Shown here piece by piece: positions 1 through 5,552 of a stretch of 7,129 nt of DNA (position 1 is its first letter; every line of letters starts with the position of its first letter). The stretch is from Candidatus Kuenenbacteria bacterium CG_4_8_14_3_um_filter_39_15 (GTDB lineage Bacteria; Patescibacteriota; Patescibacteriia; UBA2196; GWA2-42-15). A program made the position numbers and the translations under genes. Below the pieces are notes generated by a model. That model was not told the DNA's origin, ran no database searches, and worked only from the letters and a program-made list of their open reading frames with translations. The stretch spans positions 1 to 7,129 of the forward strand of contig PFHP01000063.1 of assembly GCA_002782365.1 (NCBI GenBank). The letters are read 5' to 3'.

Positions 1-91
1 AGCAAGAATGGTTGCTTGCTTAGATAGATAATTATCGCCCCGCGATGTTAAATCGCCGGGTACAGAATCCGGCTTATGGCTTGCTTGGGTC
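1..91 (+). ncRNA. rnpB: RNase P RNA, 3' end (partial, 5' part outside window)
   Basis: This is the 3' end of the catalytic RNA of ribonuclease P, which trims the 5' leader of pre-tRNAs. Two blocks align with the E. coli RNA. TAGATAGATAATTATC at 21-36 matches the region that ends in the P2 3' strand. ACAGAATCCGGCTTAT at 62-77 matches conserved region V, which carries the P4 3' strand. A hairpin sits between them (39-46 with 52-60, loop 47-51, one bulged C). Positions 1-5 pair with 12-16, as expected for the tip of the P18 hairpin, and 17-20 would pair with sequence before the window. The P1 3' strand should lie at about 78-91; the exact 3' end is estimated from the E. coli length. The first base of the P4 strand is T instead of the E. 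coli C, so the missing 5' strand should carry A or G there. No terminator follows before the next gene, 18 nt away. Confidence 0.87.
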
Positions 92-109
92 ATTAATCAA
101 CAAACCAAG

Positions 110-1498
110 ATGAAGAAGGCTGAAATAATTTTTTCCACCATACTTGTTCCCCTTGATTATATTTTACTTGTTTTAGCAGGCCTGTCTGCTTACGGTTTAA
201 GGTATTCTGCTATTTATACCACCAATATTCGCGAGGTGGTTTTTAGTTTGTCCTGGGGCGAATATTTTAAAATGGCGGCAGTTATTGCTCTTGTCTGGCT
301 GGTCATCTTTGCCTTGGCCGGGCTTTATTCAATCCGGCCGAACAAAAAGATGTTGGATGTCTTCAAACAAATATTTTTTGCCTGCTCAACCGGCACCTTG
401 ATTGTCATTGTGGCTTTCTTTTTTTCCAGAGAATTATTTTCCTCAAGATTTATAATTTTAGCCGCTTGGGGTCTAGCAATAATTTACGTCAGTTGGGCGC
501 ATCTACTGGTGCGCTTTATGCAAAGATGGCTGTATAAAAAAGACATTGGCGTGCATAAAATTATTTTAGTCGGCCAGGACCAGACAAGCCAGATTTTGGC
601 CAGCGAATTTAAGCGCAATGCAAAATTAGGCTACCGCATAGTTTATTGGGCGCAAAGTTTTGATCAGGCATTAATTAATAAAATTAGAGAATTGACCGAA
701 GAGGATAGAGTGGATGAGATTGTGCAGGCAGATCCTAATTTTAGCCGAGAGATGACTTTAAATCTAATTGATTTAGCCAACGAGTATCATTTGGATTTCA
801 AATATACAGCCGATTTGTTAGGAGCCAGACGGGCTAATTTTGATATTAAAACCATCAATGGCATTCCTCTGGTGGAAATTAAAAAAACCCCGCTTGATGG
901 CTGGGGCAAGGTGGCCAAGAGACTGTTTGATATCGCCGGCTCAATTTTAGCCTTGCTTGTTTTTTCGCCCGTTTTTTTAATTTTACCGCTGCTGATTAAA
1001 CTTGATTCTCGGGGAGCGGTGCTTTATAAAACGGAAAGAGTCGGGGCAAAAGGGAAAAAATTTAATTTGTACAAATTCCGTTCAATGATTATGGGGGCAG
1101 ACAAAATGAAGGCGCAACTGATGGACAATAATGAACGAGCTGACGGGCCGCTTTTTAAAATAAAAGATGACCCGCGCATCACCAAGGTTGGAAAATTTAT
1201 CCGGCAGATGAGCCTTGATGAATTTCCTAACTTTGGGAACGTGCTCATCGGCAATATGAGTTTAGTCGGCCCCAGGCCGCATGAGCCAAACGAGGTGGCG
1301 AGCTATAAAAAGCACCATAAAAAACTTTTGAACATCAAACCTGGCATTACCGGCATGGCGCAAGTGTCCGGCAGGTCAACGCTTGACTTTGAGACAGAAG
1401 TGAAGTTGGATACCTTATATATTGAAAGCTGGAGTTTGTGGCTGGATGTGATAATCTTATTCAAAACGCCCTTGATAATTTTTAAATTAATTGATTAA
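110..1498 (+). CDS. Polyprenyl-phosphate sugar-1-phosphate transferase (WbaP/WcaJ-type initiating glycosyltransferase)
   Basis: This enzyme moves a sugar-1-phosphate from a nucleotide sugar to undecaprenyl phosphate in the membrane, the first step of capsule, exopolysaccharide or O-antigen assembly. At 462 residues it has the usual full length of the large (WbaP-like) form. It has four N-terminal membrane segments (about 8-30, 52-75, 85-105, 112-136). A soluble CoA-binding-like domain follows (about 148-255). The C-terminal bacterial sugar transferase domain (268-462) opens with a hydrophobic re-entrant helix holding the Ser286-Pro287 break. Visible motifs are VLYKTERVG (304-312), YKFRSM (321-326), the catalytic Asp370-Glu371 pair in SLDEFPNF, SLVGPRP (384-390) and PGITGMAQVSGR (411-422). 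The sugar substrate cannot be told. The middle domain has VGQDQTSQ (154-161) where a glycine-rich loop is usual. ATG at 110 is the first good start; it has no Shine-Dalgarno and lies just after rnpB, so co-transcription with rnpB is possible. Confidence 0.94.
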   Translation: MKKAEIIFSTILVPLDYILLVLAGLSAYGLRYSAIYTTNIREVVFSLSWGEYFKMAAVIALVWLVIFALAGLYSIRPNKKMLDVFKQIFFACSTGTLIVIVAFFFSRELFSSRFIILAAWGLAIIYVSWAHLLVRFMQRWLYKKDIGVHKIILVGQDQTSQILASEFKRNAKLGYRIVYWAQSFDQALINKIRELTEEDRVDEIVQADPNFSREMTLNLIDLANEYHLDFKYTADLLGARRANFDIKTINGIPLVEIKKTPLDGWGKVAKRLFDIAGSILALLVFSPVFLILPLLIKLDSRGAVLYKTERVGAKGKKFNLYKFRSMIMGADKMKAQLMDNNERADGPLFKIKDDPRITKVGKFIRQMSLDEFPNFGNVLIGNMSLVGPRPHEPNEVASYKKHHKKLLNIKPGITGMAQVSGRSTLDFETEVKLDTLYIESWSLWLDVIILFKTPLIIFKLID

Positions 1499-1500
1499 AT

Positions 1501-1526
1501 AAAAACCTCCCACTGGGGAGGTTTTT
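1501..1526. terminator. Bidirectional intrinsic terminator between convergent genes
   Basis: A perfect 11-bp stem (1501-1511 with 1516-1526) closes a 4-nt ACTG loop. The GC core is CCTCCC/GGGAGG. It is flanked by five A on the left arm and five T on the right, so it reads as an intrinsic terminator on both strands. It begins 3 nt after the sugar transferase stop and lies 17 nt beyond the stop of the minus-strand gene, so it most likely ends both transcripts. Confidence 0.93.
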
Positions 1527-1543
1527 CTGTTACTATTTTTACC

Positions 1544-1837
1544 CTAGCTCTTTTTTTTAGACTTGTCAGTGGCTTTCTTTTGCTGGACATAATTAACTAT
1601 CTTGTCAATGCCGGCCACAACAATGCCGATATAATTGGCGGCGTGAGCCACATTGGCTTTGATGCTAGTAAGGATATCTTCAACCAAATCCATTTTTTTC
1701 TTAAGCGATCTGGTCAGACCATAGACATTGCGGACAATGGCAATGAAATAATACAAGAGCCAGCACATAAAAGCCGTTAAGGCAATAATTGATATGGCGC
1801 TGACATAAAAAAGTACGTCTTTTGATGTGTCTAGCAT
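1544..1837 (-). CDS. Small single-pass membrane protein of unknown function
   Basis: I do not recognise a named family. The product has 97 residues. It has one clear membrane segment at about 8-36, with the core FMCWLLYYFIAIV at 23-35. A basic patch follows (KKK, 46-48), then two helix-prone stretches: a charged one at 49-62 and an amphipathic one at about 66-85 (ANYIGIVVAGIDKIVNYV). It ends in a very basic tail, ATDKSKKKS. By the positive-inside rule the C-terminal two thirds should lie in the cytoplasm. The layout resembles small orphan membrane proteins common in Patescibacteria, but that is an impression from memory. The gene has its own predicted promoter at 1873-1901 and faces the terminator at 1501-1526, which supports it being real. 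The ATG at 1837 has no Shine-Dalgarno (upstream reads ATTTATCCCTT). Eight consecutive A near the 3' end of the coding strand encode the lysine-rich tail. Confidence 0.8.
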   Translation of the reverse strand: MLDTSKDVLFYVSAISIIALTAFMCWLLYYFIAIVRNVYGLTRSLKKKMDLVEDILTSIKANVAHAANYIGIVVAGIDKIVNYVQQKKATDKSKKKS

Positions 1838-1872
1838 AAGGGATAAATATTAGTTATTAAGGTGATGATATT

Positions 1873-1901
1873 ATTATACACTATTTTACTCTAAATTTAA
1901 A
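1873..1901 (-). promoter_or_regulatory. Predicted promoter for the small membrane protein gene
   Basis: On the minus strand a perfect TATAAT occupies 1878-1873. A weak -35 candidate, TTTAAA, lies at 1901-1896 with a 17-nt spacer. A transcript would start near 1866, leaving a leader of about 29 nt before the ATG at 1837. The match is by eye and the -35 is poor, so the -10 is the main support. Confidence 0.5.
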
Positions 1902-1927
1902 ACATGCTACTATTAAACTGATATTAT
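1899..1927 (+). promoter_or_regulatory. Predicted extended -10 promoter for the ctpA-rplI-pyrG-murJ block
   Basis: On the plus strand TGATATTAT at 1919-1927 is an extended -10 element (TG, one base, TATTAT). A conventional -35 is poor (AAAACA at 1899-1904 with a 17-nt spacer), which is tolerated in extended -10 promoters. The start would fall near 1934, about 7 nt before the inverted-repeat element. The leader would then be about 175 nt and consist almost wholly of that element. Its weak -35 overlaps the -35 of the opposite promoter. Confidence 0.45.
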
Positions 1928-1967
1928 GCAGTCTTTCTTGATCTGCCAGAATTATTTTTAAAAAGAC

Positions 1968-1996
1968 GTAAATTTTTTTCCAGCGAAAAAATTTAC
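1968..1996. other. Hairpin 1 inside the nested element (AT-rich)
   Basis: Positions 1968-1978 pair perfectly with 1986-1996 (11 bp), and a T-G wobble (1979/1985) can extend the stem. The loop is CCAGC (1980-1984). The stem has only two GC pairs out of eleven if one counts strictly Watson-Crick pairs, so its stability comes from length. Confidence 0.85.
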
Positions 1997-2006
1997 TCCT
2001 AGGTTC

Positions 2007-2042
2007 GCAAAATTCCGCCGGAGGCGGACCAAGCAATTTTGC
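2007..2042. other. Hairpin 2 inside the nested element (GC-rich tip)
   Basis: An outer 8-bp stem, GCAAAATT (2007-2014) with AATTTTGC (2035-2042), carries an inner stem CCGCC (2015-2019) with GGCGG (2023-2027) and a GGA loop. The segment 2028-2034 (ACCAAGC) stays unpaired on one side. The CCGCC/GGCGG tip stands out in otherwise AT-rich DNA. Confidence 0.85.
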
Positions 2043-2044
2043 TC

Positions 2045-2082
2045 GTTGCAAAAATTTCATCAAATTTTTGCAACTGCTTTTT
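2045..2082 (+). other. Hairpin 3 of the nested element followed by a T tract (possible attenuator)
   Basis: Positions 2045-2057 pair perfectly with 2062-2074 (13 bp, loop CATC). Two bases later comes CTTTTT (2077-2082). Read on the plus strand this resembles a weak intrinsic terminator inside the predicted ctpA leader. The stem has only four GC pairs, and the T tract is also part of the right outer arm, so termination and closing-stem formation would compete. The hairpin is certain; the attenuator role is speculation. Confidence 0.5.
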
Positions 2083-2108
2083 AAAAATAATTCTGGCAGA
2101 TAAAATTA

Positions 2109-3422
2109 ATGCTGGATCAAACTCAAAATTTAAATGACAAAAGACGAAGTCCCTCTTCTTTTTTTAAAAAGAGTTTTTTGGGGTATGTTTTGATTGTCCT
2201 GGTTATTATCAGCTTCGGCCTAGGCGTTTTGGTGGGCAAAAAGAAGGCTGAAGTCAAGATTGTAGCCACCGGAGCAACTACTGGCTATGGGCAACTTCAG
2301 GACAAGACAGATGAGTTGCCTGATTTTTTAGGTAAAGATGTTAATTTTAAATTATTTTGGGATGTCTGGAATATTATTCAGAGCCAATATATTGACAGAC
2401 CGATTGGCGAGACGCAGCTTTTTTATGGGGCGCTTAATGGCCTAGTTTCAAGTTTAAACGATCCTTTTTCCTATTTTATGGAGCCGCAAAAAGCCAATGA
2501 TTTTACAGAAGAGCTTTCAGGCAAATTTGAGGGCGTGGGCATGGAAATTGCCATTAGAAATGACGTTTTAACCGTAGTGTCGCCGTTGGCCGAGTCACCA
2601 GCAGAGCAAGCCGGTATTATGGCTCAAGACGTAATTTTAGAAATTGATGGCTATAATACAAAAAATATTGATATTAGCGATGCTGTCGCTAGAATACGGG
2701 GCGAAAAAGGAACGATAGTGAACCTAAAAATTTATCGGCCAAAAAGCGGCGAAGTTTTAGAGCTTAAGGTAGGGAGAGATGTGATTAAAATTGTGAGTGT
2801 TGAACTGAAAAATTATACTGCTAAAGATTATGAGAGTTTAGGAGATAAAAAAATATCATTAATTAAAGTTTCTCATTTTAACGCTGATACAGCAGATCGT
2901 TTTGCCAAGGCAGTCCAAGACATACTGCTTGAAAATCCTGACGGGCTGATTTTGGATTTGCGCGGCAATCCGGGAGGATTCCTGGAAACAGCGGTTGAAA
3001 TGGCTAATTATTGGATAAAATCAGGCGAGGCGGTGGTCACGGAACAATGTGCTGGCGATGAGAAAAAAATACATTTAGCCGCGCGCGAATCAGTATTAGA
3101 CAAATTTAAGACGGTTGTTTTAGTTAATGGCGGTTCAGCCTCAGGCTCGGAAATTGTGGCTGGCGCGCTGCAAGACTACGGGCTGGCAAAATTGATTGGT
3201 GAAACTACGTTTGGCAAAGGCTCGGTGCAGCAAATGATGGATTTAGATGACGGCTCGGCAGTCAAGATTACCATTGCGCGCTGGTTAACGCCCCAGGGCA
3301 GGACTATTGACAAAGAGGGGATAAAACCTGATATTGAAATTGAAAGAACTGTGGAGGATTATAACAATAATTTGGATCCGCAGTTAGACAGAGCGATCAG
3401 CTATTTTATTGAGGGAAAATAA
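2109..3422 (+). CDS. ctpA: S41 family C-terminal processing protease (CtpA/Prc-like), membrane-anchored
   Basis: This is a serine protease with a Ser/Lys dyad that cuts proteins near their C-termini outside the cytoplasmic membrane. Its targets here are unknown. The 437-residue product has a basic N-terminus, then one membrane anchor (about 24-42), a helical region (about 78-135), a PDZ domain (about 137-222) that recognises substrate tails, and the protease core (about 245-412). The core shows LILDLRGNPGG (280-290), the nucleophile Ser345 in GGSASGSE, Lys370 exactly 25 residues later in TTFGKGSVQ, and Gln374. This spacing equals Ser430/Lys455 of E. coli Prc. All catalytic residues are present, so it should be active. 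ATG at 2109 gives a proper anchor; it has no Shine-Dalgarno and lies 7 nt after the inverted-repeat element. It is the first gene of a probable operon with rplI, pyrG and murJ. Confidence 0.94.
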   Translation: MLDQTQNLNDKRRSPSSFFKKSFLGYVLIVLVIISFGLGVLVGKKKAEVKIVATGATTGYGQLQDKTDELPDFLGKDVNFKLFWDVWNIIQSQYIDRPIGETQLFYGALNGLVSSLNDPFSYFMEPQKANDFTEELSGKFEGVGMEIAIRNDVLTVVSPLAESPAEQAGIMAQDVILEIDGYNTKNIDISDAVARIRGEKGTIVNLKIYRPKSGEVLELKVGRDVIKIVSVELKNYTAKDYESLGDKKISLIKVSHFNADTADRFAKAVQDILLENPDGLILDLRGNPGGFLETAVEMANYWIKSGEAVVTEQCAGDEKKIHLAARESVLDKFKTVVLVNGGSASGSEIVAGALQDYGLAKLIGETTFGKGSVQQMMDLDDGSAVKITIARWLTPQGRTIDKEGIKPDIEIERTVEDYNNNLDPQLDRAISYFIEGK

Positions 3423-3446
3423 AATTTTTAATGGTTAAAAGAAATT

Positions 3447-3893
3447 ATGCAAATTATATTATTAAAAGATATTGCCAAACTTGGTAAAAAGGGCGAGGTA
3501 AAAAACGTAACTGACGGTTATGGCTTGAATTTTTTGCTGCCGCAAAAATTGGCCGCCATGGCCAGCGCTAGCAAGTTAAAACAACTGGCGGAAGAAAAAG
3601 CAAGAGAACAAGAAAAAATTAAAAAAGATGAGGAAAAATATGAAAATTTGATTAAAAAATTTGAAGGCGTGATTTTAAAATTAAAGGTAAAAGTTTCCAA
3701 TGGCGGCAAACTATTTGCTGGTTTGGGCGCCCGCGATATTGCCCGGGCTTTAAGCCAGCAGAAAAAAATTGAAATTGATGAAAAATTTATAAAATTGCCA
3801 AAGAAAATCAAAAATATTGGGGAATATAAAGTTGGCGTAGAATTTGGCAACAATTTAAAATCTAATATTAAATTAGAAATAAAAGCTGAATAA
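3447..3893 (+). CDS. rplI: 50S ribosomal protein bL9
   Basis: bL9 binds 23S rRNA near the L1 stalk base and helps keep reading frame and ribosome spacing. The 148 residues have the normal two-domain form. The N-terminal rRNA-binding domain (1-50) contains the family signature GKKGEVKNVTDGYGLNFLLP (13-32). A long, lysine- and glutamate-rich connecting helix spans about 40-72, and the C-terminal domain spans about 74-147 (NGGKLFAGLGARDIA at 85-99). The start at 3447 is fixed by the conserved MQIILLKDIAKLG opening. Upstream AAAAGAAA is only a faint ribosome-binding site. It sits 24 nt after ctpA and 5 nt before pyrG. Some CPR groups are reported to lack bL9, so its presence narrows the likely host lineage. 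Confidence 0.97.
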   Translation: MQIILLKDIAKLGKKGEVKNVTDGYGLNFLLPQKLAAMASASKLKQLAEEKAREQEKIKKDEEKYENLIKKFEGVILKLKVKVSNGGKLFAGLGARDIARALSQQKKIEIDEKFIKLPKKIKNIGEYKVGVEFGNNLKSNIKLEIKAE

Positions 3894-3898
3894 ATATT

Positions 3899-5530
3899 AT
3901 GACTAGCAAATATATTTTTATCGTCGGCGGAGTGATGAGCTCTGTGGGCAAAGGCGTGGCGGCGGCGGCGATTGGTAAAATTTTGCAATCCAAAGGCTAT
4001 AAAGTGGCCAACATTAAGGCGGATATGTACGTCAATATTGACGCTGGCACCATCCGGCCGGCAGAGCACGGCGAGGTTTTTGTGGGCGAAGACGGCATTG
4101 AAGCCGACCAGGATTTGGGCAATTATGAACGTTTTACCGACCAGGTGTGCACCGCTGATAATTACATTACCACCGGCCAGGTTTACCAAGAAATAATCCG
4201 CCGGGAAAGGAATTTAGAATTTGGCGGTGAAGATGTGGAAGTGGTGCCGGATATCCCCAATGAGATTATCAGAAGAATTAAACAATGCCAGAAAAAAAAC
4301 AAGGCGGAGATTGTCATTATAGAAATAGGCGGCACAGTCGGCGAATATCAAGTACTTTTATTTTTAGAAGCAGCCAGAATGATGAAAGCCCACGATGCGG
4401 CCAATGTTTTTACGATTATGGTCAGTTATTTGCCGACCCCGATTTTATTAGGTGAGCAAAAATCAAAACCCACCCAATACGCCATTAGGACTTTAAATTC
4501 AGCGGGCATCCAACCAGATTTTATTTTGTGCCGGGCGGATAAACCAGTCACGCCTGATATTAAGAGAACGATTAGTACTGTCTGCAGTTTGCCTAAAGAG
4601 AGGATTATCTCTGCGCCTGATGTTTATTCCATTTATGATATTCCGGTTAATTTTGAAAAAGAAAATTTTGGTGAAGTGATTTTAAGGGCGCTGGGCTTAA
4701 AGGCAAGGAAAAAAGATATGCGGGATTGGAAAAAATTGGCTGGTAAAATTAAAAAGATTAAAAAGGAAGTGACCATTGGCATTGTGGGCAAATATTTTAA
4801 TTTTAAATCCTGCAAGGACACCTACATCTCTGTGATTGAATCAATTAATCATGCCAGCTGGCATTTTAACTTTAAACCAAAAGTCGTCTGGCTGGAGGCA
4901 GAAAAGTATGAGCAGAATAAAAAAAATTTAAAGGAATTAGACAGGGTAGCGGGCATTATTGTCCCCGGCGGTTTTGGCCAAAGGGGCTCGGAAGGCATGA
5001 TTTTAGCCGCGGAATATGCCAGAAAAAACAAAATGCCTTATTTTGGGTTGTGTTTAGGCATGCAGATATTAACGATTTCGTTTGCCCGTAATGTCCTGGG
5101 GCTGAAAGAAGCTGATTCAACTGAATTTAATCCGAAAACCAAACATCCGGTAATCAGCACCATGGAAGAGCAGAAAAATAATATCCAAGAAAAAAATTAC
5201 GGGGCAACAATGAGGCTAGGGGCATACGAAGCGCGACTGGCTAAAGATTCCTTGGCGTTTAAAGCGTATCAGCAGCAAAAAATTTCGGAAAGGCACAGGC
5301 ATAGATATGAATTTAATAATGCTTACCGCAAGCTGCTGGCGGAAGCGGGGATGCGGATTGCCGGCATTAATCAACCCGGAGATTTGGTAGAGATTATAGA
5401 AATAATTGACCACCCTTGGATGGTCGGCGTACAGTTTCATCCGGAATTTACTTCAAGACCGCTGCGGCCAAATCCGCTTTTCAGGGATTTTGTCAGGGCA
5501 GCGATCAAAAGGCAGGCGAGCAAGAAATAA
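3899..5530 (+). CDS. pyrG: CTP synthase (glutamine-hydrolysing)
   Basis: The enzyme makes CTP from UTP, ATP and glutamine, the last step of de novo pyrimidine nucleotide synthesis. At 543 residues it is full length. The N-terminal synthase domain (1 to about 270) has the P-loop GGVMSSVGKGV (10-20, Lys18) and the metal ligands Asp72 and Glu142 (E. coli Asp72 and Glu140). The C-terminal class I glutaminase domain (about 291-540) has GGFGQRG (357-363), nucleophile Cys385 in GLCLGMQ, ERHRHRYE (464-471), and His514 and Glu516 in FHPEFTS. All catalytic residues are intact. The sequence departs from the E. coli type in the nucleotide-binding half: KADMYVNIDAG (40-50) replaces KLDPYINVDPG, and GEYQVLLFLEA replaces GDIESLPFLEA. 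The start lies 5 nt after rplI, suggesting translational coupling, and has no Shine-Dalgarno. Confidence 0.97.
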   Translation: MTSKYIFIVGGVMSSVGKGVAAAAIGKILQSKGYKVANIKADMYVNIDAGTIRPAEHGEVFVGEDGIEADQDLGNYERFTDQVCTADNYITTGQVYQEIIRRERNLEFGGEDVEVVPDIPNEIIRRIKQCQKKNKAEIVIIEIGGTVGEYQVLLFLEAARMMKAHDAANVFTIMVSYLPTPILLGEQKSKPTQYAIRTLNSAGIQPDFILCRADKPVTPDIKRTISTVCSLPKERIISAPDVYSIYDIPVNFEKENFGEVILRALGLKARKKDMRDWKKLAGKIKKIKKEVTIGIVGKYFNFKSCKDTYISVIESINHASWHFNFKPKVVWLEAEKYEQNKKNLKELDRVAGIIVPGGFGQRGSEGMILAAEYARKNKMPYFGLCLGMQILTISFARNVLGLKEADSTEFNPKTKHPVISTMEEQKNNIQEKNYGATMRLGAYEARLAKDSLAFKAYQQQKISERHRHRYEFNNAYRKLLAEAGMRIAGINQPGDLVEIIEIIDHPWMVGVQFHPEFTSRPLRPNPLFRDFVRAAIKRQASKK

Positions 5531-5552
5531 ACGTTGTTGGGGCGCTTGAAAT

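Larger units (their letters stand above)
1941..2101. repeat. Nested inverted-repeat element: 25-bp closing stem around three hairpins (MITE-like or structured leader)
   Basis: The outer arms, 1941-1965 and 2077-2101, are perfect 25-bp reverse complements (outermost bases ATCTGCCAGAATT / AATTCTGGCAGAT). Between them lie three separate hairpins at 1968-1996, 2007-2042 and 2045-2074, separated by only 2, 10 and 2 nt. About 125 of the 161 nt can be paired in one four-armed, cloverleaf-like fold. The right arm ends 7 nt before the ctpA start codon. No obvious target-site duplication flanks the arms, and no protein is encoded inside. It could be a non-autonomous mobile repeat (MITE or a relative of REP elements), or a structured 5' leader that controls the downstream operon. 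The pairing is certain from the sequence; the biological identity is not. Confidence 0.85.

Noticed and set aside
1..91. First thought to be the end of a tRNA or tmRNA
   Set aside because: There is no T-arm GGTTCGA-type motif and no CCA end; the TAGAT and ACAGAATCCGGCTTAT blocks fit RNase P RNA in order and spacing.
1580..1780. A 66-codon open frame on the plus strand
   Set aside because: It is antisense to the membrane protein gene, which has a clear membrane segment, a promoter and a terminator. The plus-strand product shows no such features.
1881..2063. A 60-codon open frame on the minus strand across the inverted-repeat element
   Set aside because: Its codons are fixed by the hairpin arms and it overlaps both promoters. 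It has no start signal and no recognisable domain; frames of this kind arise from structured repeats.
1941..2101. CRISPR array or integron attC site
   Set aside because: There is no direct repeat with regular spacers. The arms and three separate hairpins do not show the paired R/L boxes of attC, and there is no integrase or cassette context.
1930..2112. Target-site duplication flanking the inverted-repeat element
   Set aside because: The bases outside the arms (CTTG on the left, AAAA on the right) do not repeat, so insertion by a duplicating transposase is not shown.
1832..2117. Both divergent genes begin Met-Leu-Asp
   Set aside because: The similarity stops after three residues and the upstream bases differ. 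It looks like coincidence and not a duplicated start region.
3518..4189. A 223-codon minus-strand open frame opposite rplI and pyrG
   Set aside because: Both opposite genes are unmistakable conserved proteins. The antisense product is low-complexity and Phe/Ser rich, as expected of the complement of Lys/Glu-rich coding.
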